Position numbers and translations under genes: made by a program
Part shown: one piece after another, positions 23,101-33,403 of the stretch
How positions within the stretch are numbered: position 1 is the stretch's first letter
Layout: every line of letters begins with the position of its first letter
Assembly (NCBI GenBank): GCA_032629725.1
Contig: JAFEVB010000004.1
Span: 1,116,001-1,180,000, forward strand
Source of the DNA: Gremmenia infestans
Lineage: Eukaryota > Ascomycota > Leotiomycetes > Helotiales > Hamatocanthoscyphaceae
Direction: 5' to 3'
Length of the DNA: 64,000 nt
Notes under the pieces: model-generated
What the model was told of the DNA's origin: nothing
Seen by the model: only the letters and a program-made list of their open reading frames with translations
Databases searched by the model: none

Positions 23101-23968
23101 TATGGGCAAAGATGTTGCTATGATGGCTGATTCTACCTCTCGTTGGGCCGAGGCTCTTCGTGAAATTTCCGGTCGTTTGGGTGAAATGCCTGCTGATCAA
23201 GGTTTCCCTGCTTACCTGGGTGCCAAGTTGGCCAGTTTCTATGAACGTGCCGGAAAGGTTCAAGCTCTTGGTAGCCCAGATCGCGAAGGCAGTGTCAGTA
23301 TTGTCGGCGCTGTCAGTCCTCCTGGTGGTGATTTCTCAGATCCCGTCACTTCCAGTACCCTAAGTATTGTTCAAGTTTTCTGGGGTCTCGACAAGAAGCT
23401 CGCTCAACGAAAGCATTTCCCTTCAATCAACACGTCCGTCAGTTACAGTAAATACACCAATGTTCTAGACAAGCACTATGAGAAAGATTACCCCGAATTT
23501 CCTCGCCTCCGAGACCGTATCAAGCAGCTCTTGACTGACTCCGAAGAGTTGGACCAGGTCGTCCAATTGGTCGGAAAATCTGCTTTGTCCGACCCTGACA
23601 AAATTACGTTGGACGTCGCTGGTTTGATCAAGGAAGATTTCTTGCAACAGAACGGCTACTCTGACTACGATCAATTCTGTCCGATATGGAAGACTGAGTG
23701 GATGATGAAGGCTATGATGGGTTTCCATGATGAAGCACAAAAGTCTGTTGCCCAAGGCCAGAGTTGGAACAAGGTTCGTGAGGCTACTGGTGACATACAA
23801 TCACAACTCCGAAGCATGAAGTTTGAGCTTCCTAGTGAAGGCGAAAAAGCGATCACCAAGAAGGTATGTGGAAATTCCCCTTTATTTTAAGACTTAGCTA
23901 ATATGTTATAGTACGAGGATCTTCTCCAAGGTATGACGGATAAGTTCGCCGCAGTTACGGATGAGTAG
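20180..23968 (+). CDS. vma1: V-type ATPase catalytic subunit A, interrupted by an element-bearing intron
   Basis: Seven exons (20180-20231, 20285-20306, 20355-20403, 20456-20540, 20589-21362, 23073-23863, 23912-23968) give 609 residues, close to Neurospora VMA-1. The subunit hydrolyses ATP in the V1 head to acidify vacuoles. The P-loop GAFGCGKT lies at residues 248-255. The conserved MPVAAREASIYTG precedes the large intron, and VTVSEYFRDMGKD and DSTSRWAEALREISGRLGE follow it. Early exons are tiny and introns 1-4 are 48-53 nt, normal for fungi. Intron 5 is 1,710 nt and holds an intact nuclease-like ORF. It splits the nucleotide-binding domain after the first base of codon 328. No intein is present at the yeast VMA1 site (VYVG/C, after 21202). 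Confidence 0.96.
21411..21491. repeat. Perfect 27-bp inverted repeat (composite hairpin)
   Basis: The arms 21411-21437 and 21465-21491 are exact reverse complements. The 27-nt spacer holds a second small hairpin (CAAACC, 4-nt loop CAGT, GGTTTG; 21447-21462). In RNA this would be one very stable stem near the 5' end of the vma1 intron. It could mark the left end of the inserted element, act as a terminal structure, or shield the donor region. The arms lie outside the ORF and are not repeated at the right end. Confidence 0.95.
21719..22966 (+). CDS. Intron-borne GIY-YIG-like endonuclease with two C2H2 zinc fingers
   Basis: This is an intact 415-codon ORF on the same strand as vma1. Residues 12-45 are strongly acidic. 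The nuclease-like core starts at GIY (120-122), followed by KLYIGSG (YIG at 136-138), an Arg in a helix (R150) and a Glu in a later helix (E203). This is the spacing and residue order of GIY-YIG active sites. A charged linker (about 250-320) leads to two zinc fingers, C327/C330/H343/H349 and C383/C386/H399/H405, both CxxC-x12-H-x5-H. Nuclease plus DNA-reading fingers suggests a site-specific, homing-type enzyme. The frame is closed upstream (TGA at 21698) and is not fused to the exon, so it needs its own start at 21719. How it is expressed from an intron is unknown. The nuclease call rests on motifs only. Confidence 0.75.
   Translation: MHWLQAQQTESIDSDDVQVNVLDDIDDVDFDDAELDVLDLDAVHQLVDDLTWNLLNIGAPSWYMNPTFKSLFSERSVYNSIAACSPLSFPPDLHDILRSSQLPSLDFFKSLPNVTGKMWGIYACTFEKAGCVSKLYIGSGTQAQQGVSVRLGQYKPGGPLLPRFVNQAFNQGYHLAHSGLICWTPLPSAGLVPRVRARFLALEALFTCLFHAAIPAITDVYYRHLMLWERPTVEWAPLCTHLPIREKIIGDLELSEEELEIIAAVRTQYHARYLKEWREAKRQEDYDAYRLRDRVSKNAWSQKHRDRLAQVSAGNRATAKSEKRFHCDVCDISLGSQTALDTHLATQNHADRVAGIEKPELSQHALDQKEVRLAALANKEHHCHACNKDFNTDWALNRHKATGLHRRREEAQASQ
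23014..23046 (+). repeat. 13-bp direct repeat at the intron 3' end
   Basis: TTCAACTTGTCAC occurs at 23014-23026 and again at 23034-23046, a 20-nt period. It lies between the nuclease-like ORF and the branch site. It may be a local slippage duplication or a scar at the element's right boundary. Confidence 0.7.
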
Positions 23969-25006
23969 GTATGTCGAGACGAGACAAAATGAGATTGACT
24001 GAGGTTGCATTGCTTGCTTGGGATTGTTACAGAGTACTATTAAGTGATGGTCGATAGATGAAAATGCCAACGATGTAGTATATATTCCCTATGGAACTTC
24101 ACAACGCATGCTTCACTGTCCAGATCACGGGTTTACCTATCCGCATTGCGTTTCGATGATTTCTCGCAGACATGATTTCCAGCCAGAATGCCTGAGACTT
24201 TGCTAAAAGGCAAGAACAGACATTGTCCTGACTTGCCACTTCCTATTGCTCTGACTTCCTTATCAGACTAGCGTGAGAGTGGATATAAAAAGCGGCAATA
24301 ATGTATAATGTGTCAGGTGGCGTGGGACATTATAAGTCGATGAGAATAAGTGCCGCTTTTTTTGTCCAACAAATACAAGGGTTTTCAAGCGGGAGTCCCT
24401 CTCTAGGAAGGCCGTAAATACTATTTGATTTACTTCCGATAGCCTGCCACCCCTAAGCGTTCACCGACTGTAATGACATTCGCACCAGATACACCAGTGG
24501 CGTTTGCGGTCCCGAAATGTGATTTCATGCTAGGTAATTACAGCCAAGGGTATCGCGCTAAGCTTTGAAAAGCAATTTCTATGCTCAGTCTGCACTTCCC
24601 ATCTTTCATCAATGTCACAGTTCTTCTACCTCTCATCACAGTCGGATTTCGTTTCGTAAGCATTCGAGGAAGTGTCCTATTTGCTCTACTGCGTGTTCCA
24701 TTTCCTCACAGATTGATTGCTCCTAGTCTGGAATTACTATAGTATGTAAAATTGCGCTTGCATGTGTACAATATCCTAGATTATGTTGAATTTATGCCGG
24801 TCTGCGTATTCTCATGCGCATCTCTTATCTATGTGCATTATATTGTGGGACCTCCTGCCTCTCACTTGAGCCATATCAATACTCTGACAGTGCAGCCAAC
24901 TCTTTCGACGGGTTCTTTCAGCTAAGTGCAAACGTTCTTGTATTTGAGTAGTGCCTAGTTTCTCACTACCAAATTGTCCTGTTTTTATACCCCTTGCAAT
25001 TTCCTT
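23969..25006. other. Convergent intergenic region
   Basis: About 1 kb between the 3' ends of vma1 and the CorA gene. It is AT-rich, with no ORF of note, no tRNA and no repeat recognised. Confidence 0.45.
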
Positions 25007-26268
25007 CTAATATTTTCTTCTGGGCGACGACTTGAAAAAGTGTAAGAAATTCTGCTGTTTTTCGGATGACTGGACAAACCACCATTCAAGCACAAGAGCA
25101 ATCACTACAACAGGCCCAACAATTTCAAAGAATAGTGAGATTGGCGGCCCAGGATTCAGCTCCACCACATTCATCCCAAACACAGATGCTATCAAGCTGA
25201 CAGGAATGAAAACCCAAGCTGCAAGTGTAAAGCGATTGACCCTCTTAGACTCTGCAATTGACTGCCGACTTGCTTCTAAGGAGAGGATAGCCACCTGATC
25301 CGTGAGGCTATCATGTAGCTCCTGAGTGCATTGGGAAAGATATTCGAAGTCGTCGTTCAGCGATCGTTTTGATTGGCACTCTTGGAGTTGTTTGATACTG
25401 CGCAATGCGTACCGAATATCTTTAGATAGCACTTGCGTATACCGCATAATTTTAGGGTAATCACGATGTTCGATGACACCATATTTTGTAGGAATTTCGT
25501 CTCGTGCTCTTACATATAAAGTATTCAAATGCTCAAGAACCGATCCCATTTCTGAGGCCATGAGATTGCCCAGAGGTAGCACGAACTCAATAGGATTGGA
25601 TAACGCACTCCAAATTGCGTTTCCATTCAAATGATCGAGTGTCTCAAACCAGAGGTCTGACATAGAGAAAGAACAATCTCGAAGGCAAATGAGCACTGAT
25701 GTCAATTAGCTGACGCAAGAACGACCCCAATCACGGCAAACTCACCAATGGGGTTTCCTCCAGTGTAAGAAGAGTTATCAGATGTAAGCAACATAGCGGA
25801 CAGTGCGCTACCGTAATGAAGAGAATTAACTTCCAATGGATGACTTCTAAGTTCAAACGAAACACTCTTAGAGGGCAGTTGCATAACAGTTTCAGCCAGT
25901 GGTTCGTCATACGAATGCTTCAAAAGTGAGCCACGTGAATGTATCAAGTTCCTCAAAAAGAATTGACGTTCGATCCCGAAGTGCTCCTCTATAGTTGTAA
26001 TGAGCTCGTACACCACACGGCGGGGGTCTGAGTAGGGCATCACCACCAAGCGACACTTCGTCACGGGGTCTGTTGGCTGCTTCAACTTAGGCAGCAACTC
26101 GGAGGCTTTGTCAAAGCTACTGTGGCGTAATGTTCCGGTTGTTGCATCTGCATCTATGATGTGAACCTTCGTCTCCCATTGTCTCCCTCTCCAAGGATCT
26201 AGCTCCTCTGGCACAGCGGTAACAGCATCGACAGCGACCGAGTTGAGTGAGGTAATGTCGGAGGCCAT
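25007..26268 (-). CDS. CorA-like divalent cation transporter
   Basis: Two exons (25746-26268, 25007-25695) joined by a 50-nt intron give 403 residues. The long N-terminal cytosolic part is mostly helical. Two membrane helices lie near the C-terminus: the first, FTLAAWVFIPVSLIASVF, is followed directly by GMN, the signature at the pore mouth of CorA channels. The second is FEIVGPVVVIALVLEWWF. Family members move Mg2+ (or Co2+/Ni2+/Zn2+). The divergent N-terminus is typical of the many fungal CorA-like proteins of unknown substrate. The GMN is followed by NPGP, resembling a 2A motif, but the motif is incomplete. Confidence 0.85.
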
Positions 26269-26756
26269 TGGAATACAAGACTATCAGCATCAACCCCAAA
26301 AGAAGCTTTGAAAGAGAAGGTTTGCTATCTTTCAAGAACTTCCCTCGCAGCCTGATAAATACTCAGCTGGCCCTCATCACAATGGTATTGTTCCTTTTTT
26401 CAGTATAGCTGAATCTGCCTGCATATACATGTTAAGCGAGTCCTGATTGGCAAAGGCACCCAAACCAAAGGCTGCAGTCAGCCTAACCTTTTCCATTCTG
26501 GGAAATAATGCAACACTTCCACGAATTTTAACGGCTGAAATCAGCACCCTTGCAAGGTAGGGTAGCAGTACAGGACAACACACCTTGAGACCATACGGCG
26601 AAGATGTCCAAAGAAAACTGTGAAGTGCAAACACGGGAACTGTAGCGCGAGTTATTGAATTAACAAACATCTCGAAATTAACAGATATCAAAGCCGTTGC
26701 GGATATCATTAAAACAAATTACAAACTCTGACCACTATTGCCATGACATCCTTCTC
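26269..26756. other. Intergenic, no gene supported
   Basis: Lies between the CorA start and the end of the dehydrogenase gene. One 110-codon minus-strand ORF (26377-26709) has no domain or splice support and is not called. Confidence 0.4.
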
Positions 26757-28060
26757 TTATATGTTTTGCGTGATCCCAGGCTGGATCCCTTCTAGAATCT
26801 CCATCAGCTCCCCATACACCCTCTTCTGCGTCTCCGCTCCTTTCTCACTCCTAACCCAAACACTCGGTTGGCGGACCTTACAGTCGGCCATGTAACTAGA
26901 TAGAGCATTAGAATAAAGATGATGATAAGATCAAACGTGTTGAAAATGAATGAGCTCGTATAATCACTCGGGAAATGATTTGGGAAGGGATAGATATTAG
27001 CTCATGAAAAAGTCCATCAAAGATTTCGCCGTCACATTTGTATGAATGAGAAGAAGCTTACCACCCATGACTTTCTTCACCCGCATTCGCAGCCGCTACC
27101 AATGTCCTCGACCCAACCTCCGTACTCCGCGCAAGGATCAATTTCCCGACATACGCTGCTATGTTAAGCGGGAAGCGCGCGGAACGCATGAGGGCGCTGT
27201 GGCAGAAGCCTGGGGTGAGAGTATTGAGGATGACGTTAGGCTTGGTGGAGGCAGAGAGAGCAGGTGCTAGGCAGCGGATCGTGAGAATATCGAGAAGCTT
27301 AGATGTGTTGTATTTATCGGGCTGTTCTTTCTGGCCGCCTGTGGTCAGGGCTTCGAAGATGTGTTTTGCGTTTTGCTCTTTAAATGCTGCCTGTTTGTCT
27401 TTGTGTTAAAAGTCTCATACGACATGTTTGGGTAAAAGGGGAGGGGAGGGGAAATGGAGGGGAATTATACCTGTTCGTGAGCATCACTAGCTACAATCGT
27501 CAATCTAGGCACAACACCGTACTTCGTCCCCGATTCCCTCAGCTTCGGCACAAGCAATAACGCCATGAGGAACGTCGAGATCACATTAACAGCAATCGTA
27601 CTCTCGTACCCCTCCACCAGCTTAAATGTTGGCACCGCAATCCCCGCATTCTCCACCACAACATCCAATCTCTCCAACTCCCCTGCTCTCTTACAGAACG
27701 CCGTCACGCTTTCAAAAGAAGCGAGATCGACTTCCCATACCTCAATTACACATTCTTCTTCTTCCCGCTTGGTAGAAGCTAGGATCGAGGCTTTAGCTGC
27801 TAGGCCTTTGGAGAGGGACCGGCACCCGATGATTATCTTCTTGGCGTCTAGACGCGCGAAGTGGCGTGCGGCTTCTAGACCGAGTCCGATGTTCGCGCCT
27901 GTTATGAGAATGGTTTGCCCCGTGAAGGTGGTGCTGGGGATGGGGAGCGTGGTGAAGAGTTGGGATTTTAGGAAGGAGGATAGGAAGCCTGCTGGTCTGG
28001 CGCAGGGTTAGGATGGACTGCTTTAGGAGGCCGGGGGACTTACAGGTTGAACATTGCCAT
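26757..28060 (-). CDS. Short-chain dehydrogenase/reductase (WWOX/retinol-dehydrogenase-like)
   Basis: Four exons (28044-28060, 27471-27996, 27062-27390, 26757-26895) give 336 residues. It is a classical Rossmann-fold NAD(P)-dependent oxidoreductase: TGANIGLG binds cofactor, VVENAGIAV carries the NAG motif, LTIVASDA holds the catalytic Ser, and YNTSK holds the catalytic Tyr and Lys. The C-terminal tail (VRQPSVWVRSEKGAETQKRV) is typical of fungal retinol-dehydrogenase-like proteins of about 330 residues. The start lies in a tiny 17-nt first exon; no in-frame Met is nearer upstream. The second intron is G-rich on the plus strand. The gene is divergent from an FAD monooxygenase, which hints at joint regulation. 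Substrate unknown. Confidence 0.9.
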
Positions 28061-28683
28061 GTCGGATATGTCGATTTGGTTTTTGTATTTGATGTCAACT
28101 TTCTGTTGATTAGTGATGGGAGATGGGAAGTAGCAGTTGAGGTTGGAAACGCCTTTCTAGTATTGAATGGGACTTCTTGTGAAACCAAGGTGATACCCTC
28201 CTCGTGTATGAAACAAAGCATCTGCCGAGTAACGTCAACATCCTACCTTATTTTTTGTGTATTTATCCATCAGCACAGCTTCATCATGAGGTTCTCTTTC
28301 AACTCGTACTTGTGTTTGTACGATGTTGTTGTTCCTACGACGTGACGTCTAGTCTCGTCTGATGTCGGGAAGCTTTCGGAATTTAGCCTCGGTTTCGGTC
28401 CCGAAATCTCGGGACCGTATAAAACCCGAAATGCTACTTGCTGCCTCCAACAGCAACAACAACTGGCTGACACTGCAGGCATCTTCATCCAAACTCGGAT
28501 TCTACGAGTCAGTTAAAGAGGCACATATTCTGTATATAACGCAGTAGGTCTCCCCCAAATTTGAAGTCATTTCATTAGAAGTTCAACTGCTTTCCATCTA
28601 GATTCTTCTCTCACGAGTCACAACATATTGCACTCATCTCAAAGTCTCATCTTATCTCATCAAACCGCACATCACACATCACA
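28061..28683. promoter_or_regulatory. Shared divergent promoter of dehydrogenase and monooxygenase
   Basis: A 623-bp interval between the two start codons. It carries the dyad/TATA cluster listed separately near its middle-right and little else recognisable. Confidence 0.5.
28396..28424 (+). promoter_or_regulatory. CGG-N16-CCG dyad next to a TATA box
   Basis: A perfect inverted repeat with 9-bp arms and a 4-nt spacer (CGGTCCCGA, AATC, TCGGGACCG) spans 28396-28417. TATAAAA follows at 28418-28424, about 260 bases before the monooxygenase start. The outer CGG and CCG triplets in inverted orientation resemble sites of fungal Zn2Cys6 regulators. The function is inferred from sequence only. Confidence 0.5.
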
Positions 28684-30072
28684 ATGCCATCCCCCAAAAT
28701 CGCTATAATAGGCGCCGGCCCCTCTGGTCTAACCCTGGCGTCCCTCCTCCACAAATCCCCCTCATTCCCCACCCCCAACATCACCATCTTCGACCTGCGG
28801 CCCCGCCCCACCGCAAGCAGCCTCTCCACCCCCTCTGGCTCCCTAGACCTACACGCTTCATCCGGGCAATTAGCCCTCGCGAAATGCGGGCTTCTTGAAC
28901 AGTTCAAAATCCTGGCTTCGGAGTGTAGCGAAGAGATGATTATATGTGATGTCGAGGGAGTGGTGCGGTATCACGATCAGGGACATGGGGGCGATAGACC
29001 TGAGATTTCGAGGAATGATCTCACGGGGTTACTGTTATCGGGTGTACCTGAGGAGGTGTTCAAATGGGAGACAAAAGTTCTCTCCGTTGTTCCTTCTTCC
29101 TCATCTTCAGGCAAAAAATGGAACATCACGTCGCGGAAAAGAACCTCCACCCCCACCTTCACCTCCAGCACAGGAGCGGAAGAAGAGGAGGAAATGCATG
29201 AGTTCGATCTAGTAATAGGAGCAGACGGTGCCTGGTCCAAAGCCCGCGCCTCTCTCCCAGGCACCACAACCCCATTCTACAGCGGCGTCTCAGCAATAAC
29301 TCTTACTCTCTGCAACCTCAGCACGCACGCCCCCCTAAACGGCCTCCTAGGCGCCGGCTCCTTCTGGGCCTGCGCACCGCGTCGAACCCTCATAGCACAG
29401 CGCGGCTCCCACGACTCAGCGCGCATCTACCTCATGCTAGCCTCGCCCTCAGAAACCTATCTACAGGACAACGGACTCACAGGCCTCACGGGCGCGGAGA
29501 TGGCAACCAAACTTCTGGAATCGCCAAAACCGGGACCAAACCCAGAAGTAGAAGTAGAAATTTTGTTCCAAAACTTCAGCAAAGATGTCAAGGGCCTCAT
29601 AACAACAGCCTGCCTCTCCGAGTCCAGCATTATAGACGCGAAACCCCTCTACATGCTCCCCCCCTCCAACATATGGACCCACACACCAGGCCTAACGCTC
29701 ATCGGCGACGCAGCACATCTCATGACGCCGTTTGCCGGCGAAGGCGTGAATTGCGCTATGCTTGATGCGTTGGAACTGTCTAAAGCCATCATTTCCGCAT
29801 CTACTTCTACTTCCACATCTGCTTCTACTGCTAGTAATCAAAGCACGGATGATTTAGACAAGGCGATAGAGGTCTTTGAAATCAGGATGTGGAGACGGAA
29901 TAGGGGGATTGCGGAAGATACGTATGGGAATCTGAAGGTGATTTTTGAGGATGAGAGGGCGCCCGAGGGGATTGTGAAGGTTTTTGAAAGTCATGGTGGG
30001 GTGGTTGACTTGATGACTATGGGGTTTGGCTTTTTGAGGGGAAAGATTAATGATTTTTTGGGTTATGATTGA
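28684..30072 (+). CDS. FAD-dependent monooxygenase (TetX/salicylate-hydroxylase-like)
   Basis: A single exon of 462 codons. Group A flavoprotein hydroxylase motifs are in order: IAIIGAGPSGLTLASLL (Rossmann GxGxxG), DLVIGADGAWSKAR (DG motif), and GLTLIGDAAHLMTPFAGEGVN (GD motif binding FAD ribityl). FAGEGVNCAMLDA is characteristic of TetX-type and related fungal hydroxylases. It would insert one oxygen atom into an aromatic or polyketide substrate using NAD(P)H. Low-complexity Ser/Thr inserts (around 137-145 and near 375-390) are peripheral. It is transcribed away from the dehydrogenase and converges with the opsin gene, so a small metabolic unit is possible but unproved. Confidence 0.92.
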   Translation: MPSPKIAIIGAGPSGLTLASLLHKSPSFPTPNITIFDLRPRPTASSLSTPSGSLDLHASSGQLALAKCGLLEQFKILASECSEEMIICDVEGVVRYHDQGHGGDRPEISRNDLTGLLLSGVPEEVFKWETKVLSVVPSSSSSGKKWNITSRKRTSTPTFTSSTGAEEEEEMHEFDLVIGADGAWSKARASLPGTTTPFYSGVSAITLTLCNLSTHAPLNGLLGAGSFWACAPRRTLIAQRGSHDSARIYLMLASPSETYLQDNGLTGLTGAEMATKLLESPKPGPNPEVEVEILFQNFSKDVKGLITTACLSESSIIDAKPLYMLPPSNIWTHTPGLTLIGDAAHLMTPFAGEGVNCAMLDALELSKAIISASTSTSTSASTASNQSTDDLDKAIEVFEIRMWRRNRGIAEDTYGNLKVIFEDERAPEGIVKVFESHGGVVDLMTMGFGFLRGKINDFLGYD

Positions 30073-30413
30073 TGTTTCAAGGAACTGGTGGGCGTCTGGT
30101 GAGGGATTGGGATTGGGATTGGGATCAATTGATGATATTATGTTAGGTGTAAAGCACACGAGATACCCCAATTTACGAATACCGATTTATCAAATATTAA
30201 TAAAAATCATGCTTTTACGAGGGTTTAATTTGAAATGCAGCAAAACCAATATACACCGAGTTCCCAAGCCAGTCTTGCATGAGCTTCGATAAGATGATTC
30301 CATCAAAGTGCTTCCAAACCCTTATTCCTGTCCTATAATTCTCTTCTCACGCAGCGGGGTCTTTCCTCATAAGAATCTCCATCGGCATCTCATGATCGTT
30401 CTTGCTCAATAAT

Positions 30414-31428
30414 TTACGCACCGTCGTCCTCGATACGGATAGCACCCTCGTTGCTAAGTCCGTGACTCCACCATCCCTCAATACTCTCAGAGCGGTTGGC
30501 AGCATGAGCAAAGATAAGCCAGAAACCAAAGACTGGTTTGGCCAAAACATCAAGCACAGCGTAAGCAATAATCTCAGCATCAACGCCCCACTTGCGGGAT
30601 CCGTCACCGATACCCCAAACAATAGGATACAGTGTCCAGAGAACAAGCGTAAAGCCACCAATGGCAGCAAACAAATTGGCAGTCTTGTTATCCTTGGTGG
30701 CAACAGCACGACGGCCACCAACAACAAGCTGCCAGACGATAACAAGGTACGCAATGCATGCCATGGCATAGTATCCCCACTTCTGCCCTTCGGTGGCGCC
30801 AAAGGCCGCGAAGAGACCAGTGAGCACCATGACGAGGTCAGCGACGATAGCGATGATGATACTGGCTCCGTCCATGCCAGCGAGGAATGCAAGATCCAGG
30901 AGGAGGAGAGGGGTGGTTAAGCTCCAGTCGACGTAGCGGGCCCAGAAGACTTGGCGGTAGACATACTCGTAGGTGTCAGGGGTGTATTTGTGGGATGACT
31001 TGATGACAATCTCAGCGAAGGAGTTGCCGTCACCGGTGGCCATGGCGAAGTAGGAAATGGTGGCAAAGAGGGTGATGAAGGTGGTGATGACGTGGAAAAG
31101 TCGCTTTTGCTGTTGAACGGTTGGGTTAGTGACTGAGGGGGGTGGTGTAGAGGTGGTTTGGGGGACTTACAACTGGGACTGTCCATGCCAAAACTGTGAA
31201 GCCTAGAGTAGCGAGGAGCATGAGGACGAAAACAACCTGGACTGCTTGTTAGTATTGAGTCAAACAATTGAGGGCAGAAGTTCTTACCCAGAGAGTCGCT
31301 CCTCCAGCAGAACCAACGGTCTCGTATGTTGGCTCAGTGGGAACGACTGTCGGAATTGGTGCGACGCTCGAAGTTGCTGAGCTGACCTTGCTCTTGAAGG
31401 CCTCCATGACCTGCGTAGGATCGATCAT
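30414..31428 (-). CDS. Microbial rhodopsin, proton-pump type
   Basis: Three exons (31288-31428, 31171-31236, 30414-31109) give 300 residues. The seven-helix opsin retains every residue used in light-driven proton pumping: R127, D130 (acceptor, as Asp85 of bacteriorhodopsin) in RYVDW, TTP at 134-136, D141 (donor, as Asp96), D256 and the retinal Lys K260 in LDVLAKP. D238 and E248 sit where the proton-release pair is expected. Fungal relatives are the Leptosphaeria pump and CarO. The N-terminal 45 residues are an extracellular tail rich in Ser, Thr, Pro and Val. The 5' leader carries CTTT and GA microsatellites. No carotenoid gene lies nearby. Pumping is a prediction from residues. Confidence 0.94.
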
Positions 31429-33403
31429 GTTTGTGGTATAGGTGAGCTTGTGCTTTCTTTCTTTCTTTCTTTCTTTCCTTTTCTCTTGATTGTTTGGTGT
31501 CTTGGTCAAGAGTTGGAAGATGTGTAAATGAGTTGGGTTGAGAAGAAGATGGTAGAAGAGAGAGAGAGAGAGAGAGAGAAGAGGCAATGAGGTGAGGGGT
31601 TTCGTAGGAAATACTCCGTAAAGTAAGCAAAGTCATGACGCGGAGCTCAGTCGTAGCTTCCAAGCTCAAGCTCCCCTCTTCATTCCTACCTACCTTTTGC
31701 CAGGTGCTCAACCAATAACCAAGTCTCCTGTCCCACACAGTGCCACAGACTGTGCTCTAGACCAATCAGAAGTGGCATATATGATGCTAATCTTACCTAA
31801 TGCTACATGTACTGTGCCTAATTGATTCGATGTGGGACAGACGGATGCTTAGAGACAACGTCATGTCAATAATGTCGGGTGGAGTGCAGTGGCACAGGTT
31901 TCAATGCATCATAACATACCCTTTAAGCGTACGATAATCAAAATTAGCTTTTCTATGTGGGAAATGCATCATTAATGAATCAAGAAAAACAATGTAAAGG
32001 TTATCTGCGACAGACAGAAGTTTCTATACAAAGTTGTTAATATCAATGTGGCGTCGAAATGTAACAGGGATTAAAATGCCAAGACTTCAGCCATCGGAAA
32101 GTCAAGATTACCATGCCACATGTTCCCCGCATTTCTGCATCTGTGCATCTCTACCCACCAGCTGACCCAGATCTCGGATGGTAATCTTACATAGGTAGGT
32201 GATCTGTTGAAGGCTTTAACCATGAGATCATCACCTGTCTCTCAAAGTCCCATCTATTTCTTTTAGATCAATCTGTTACCATCAAGGCAGAGAAAATGCT
32301 TGCATTAAATAGTGTAAAAATACAGAAGTAGAAGTCTAGATGTCGCCATGAGAGAAGAAAACTAGAAAGATATCCGCACACTCGGAAACCAGCTCCGGCT
32401 TCCGTTCAGGGGAAGGGAAGTCGCAAGCGAGACGATCGTAGCTCTCGCTTCCCCTTTTATTGATATCGGTACTCAGGTACATTAACTCCATAAAGGATGG
32501 AATCCCAGATTCGTATTCGAACAGATCATTATCTGCTACGTGTTTTCCTTATCATCCCAACCCTTTGTCTTTCCATTTCGTTCGGTTTTTTTAATGTCTT
32601 CTAAAGATGCTTTTTATGGTCGTCCAAGAAGCGGAAATTACCTGTCCTGTCTACTACTCGGTGCAATGAGTACACATACACATACACACAGAGGTTACAG
32701 AATCTGGGTGGACTTTCAAGAGCTAATCTAATAGCATTAACAGCTTCCTGGCTGCGTAGATTAACAAGTTTATACAGCAGCCAGGATGTAAGAAGTAAAA
32801 CCAGTGTTGCCAGTAATAGTAGCATTGTTTTCTTTTGGGCGATATTAGATATTTCCATGTACATGTACATTTATTCAGCTGGAGAGGGTGAGTTATGTCA
32901 CTGGACCGTCTTCAACTCCGGGGTCAAGGGTCACGGGTTTTGGTTAAGCCTAAAGTTCTATCTCTAGGAATTTGGCGTAGAGTCGTGGTCTTTAATAGCT
33001 ACAATAGCGGGCATATAGCCAATAAGATGATTCAGCTCGTTTAATAATACAATCCCAGGTGCAAAAGTTGGGGCATGTTGTTATGTTCACGTGACACTAT
33101 TTACGTGCATGAGGCAACACTCACAAGGCTGTGACGACCAAATCATATAGAAGGAATAATGAAATTGGCAAGTGAGTCCTTCACTGAGTGAAATACCAAA
33201 AAGCTCCGCATTCAACTACTCGCAGGCTTCTTCAACTGCAGGACTACCCGTATCACTAGCGCTGAAACCACTCCCAAGCACTAGAGCGGTGCTATGTCGT
33301 CCGGAATCATAACTTTAGGGGCAAGAGCTTCATCTCATAGCTTTTTGGTAGCAAAATATACTGAACATTCATCATAGACAACATAGACAACAGATACCGA
33401 ATC
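31429..33403. other. Intergenic with microsatellites
   Basis: About 2 kb upstream of the opsin gene. Near its start lie a CTTT-type run (about 31456-31480) and a GA repeat (about 31558-31579) that probably belong to the opsin 5' UTR. A short minus-strand ORF (32601-32870) begins with one hydrophobic helix but has no further domain. CACA/TACACA repeats sit near 32670-32685. No gene is called. Confidence 0.45.

Noticed and set aside
25100..25160. NPGP motif after GMN in the CorA-like protein, resembling a viral-type 2A ribosome-skipping site
   Set aside because: The motif lacks the required Asp two positions before Glu (reads VVELNPGP), and skipping between the two membrane helices would make no sense.
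26377..26709. 110-codon minus-strand ORF between CorA and dehydrogenase genes
   Set aside because: No known motif and no support beyond length.
27430..27460. G-rich tract in the dehydrogenase intron as a quadruplex switch
   Set aside because: It is on the non-coding strand of a short intron and has no further support.
32601..32870. Short ORF beginning with a single hydrophobic helix, like the N-terminus of a P450
   Set aside because: Nothing resembling P450 body motifs follows on either side; one helix is too little evidence.
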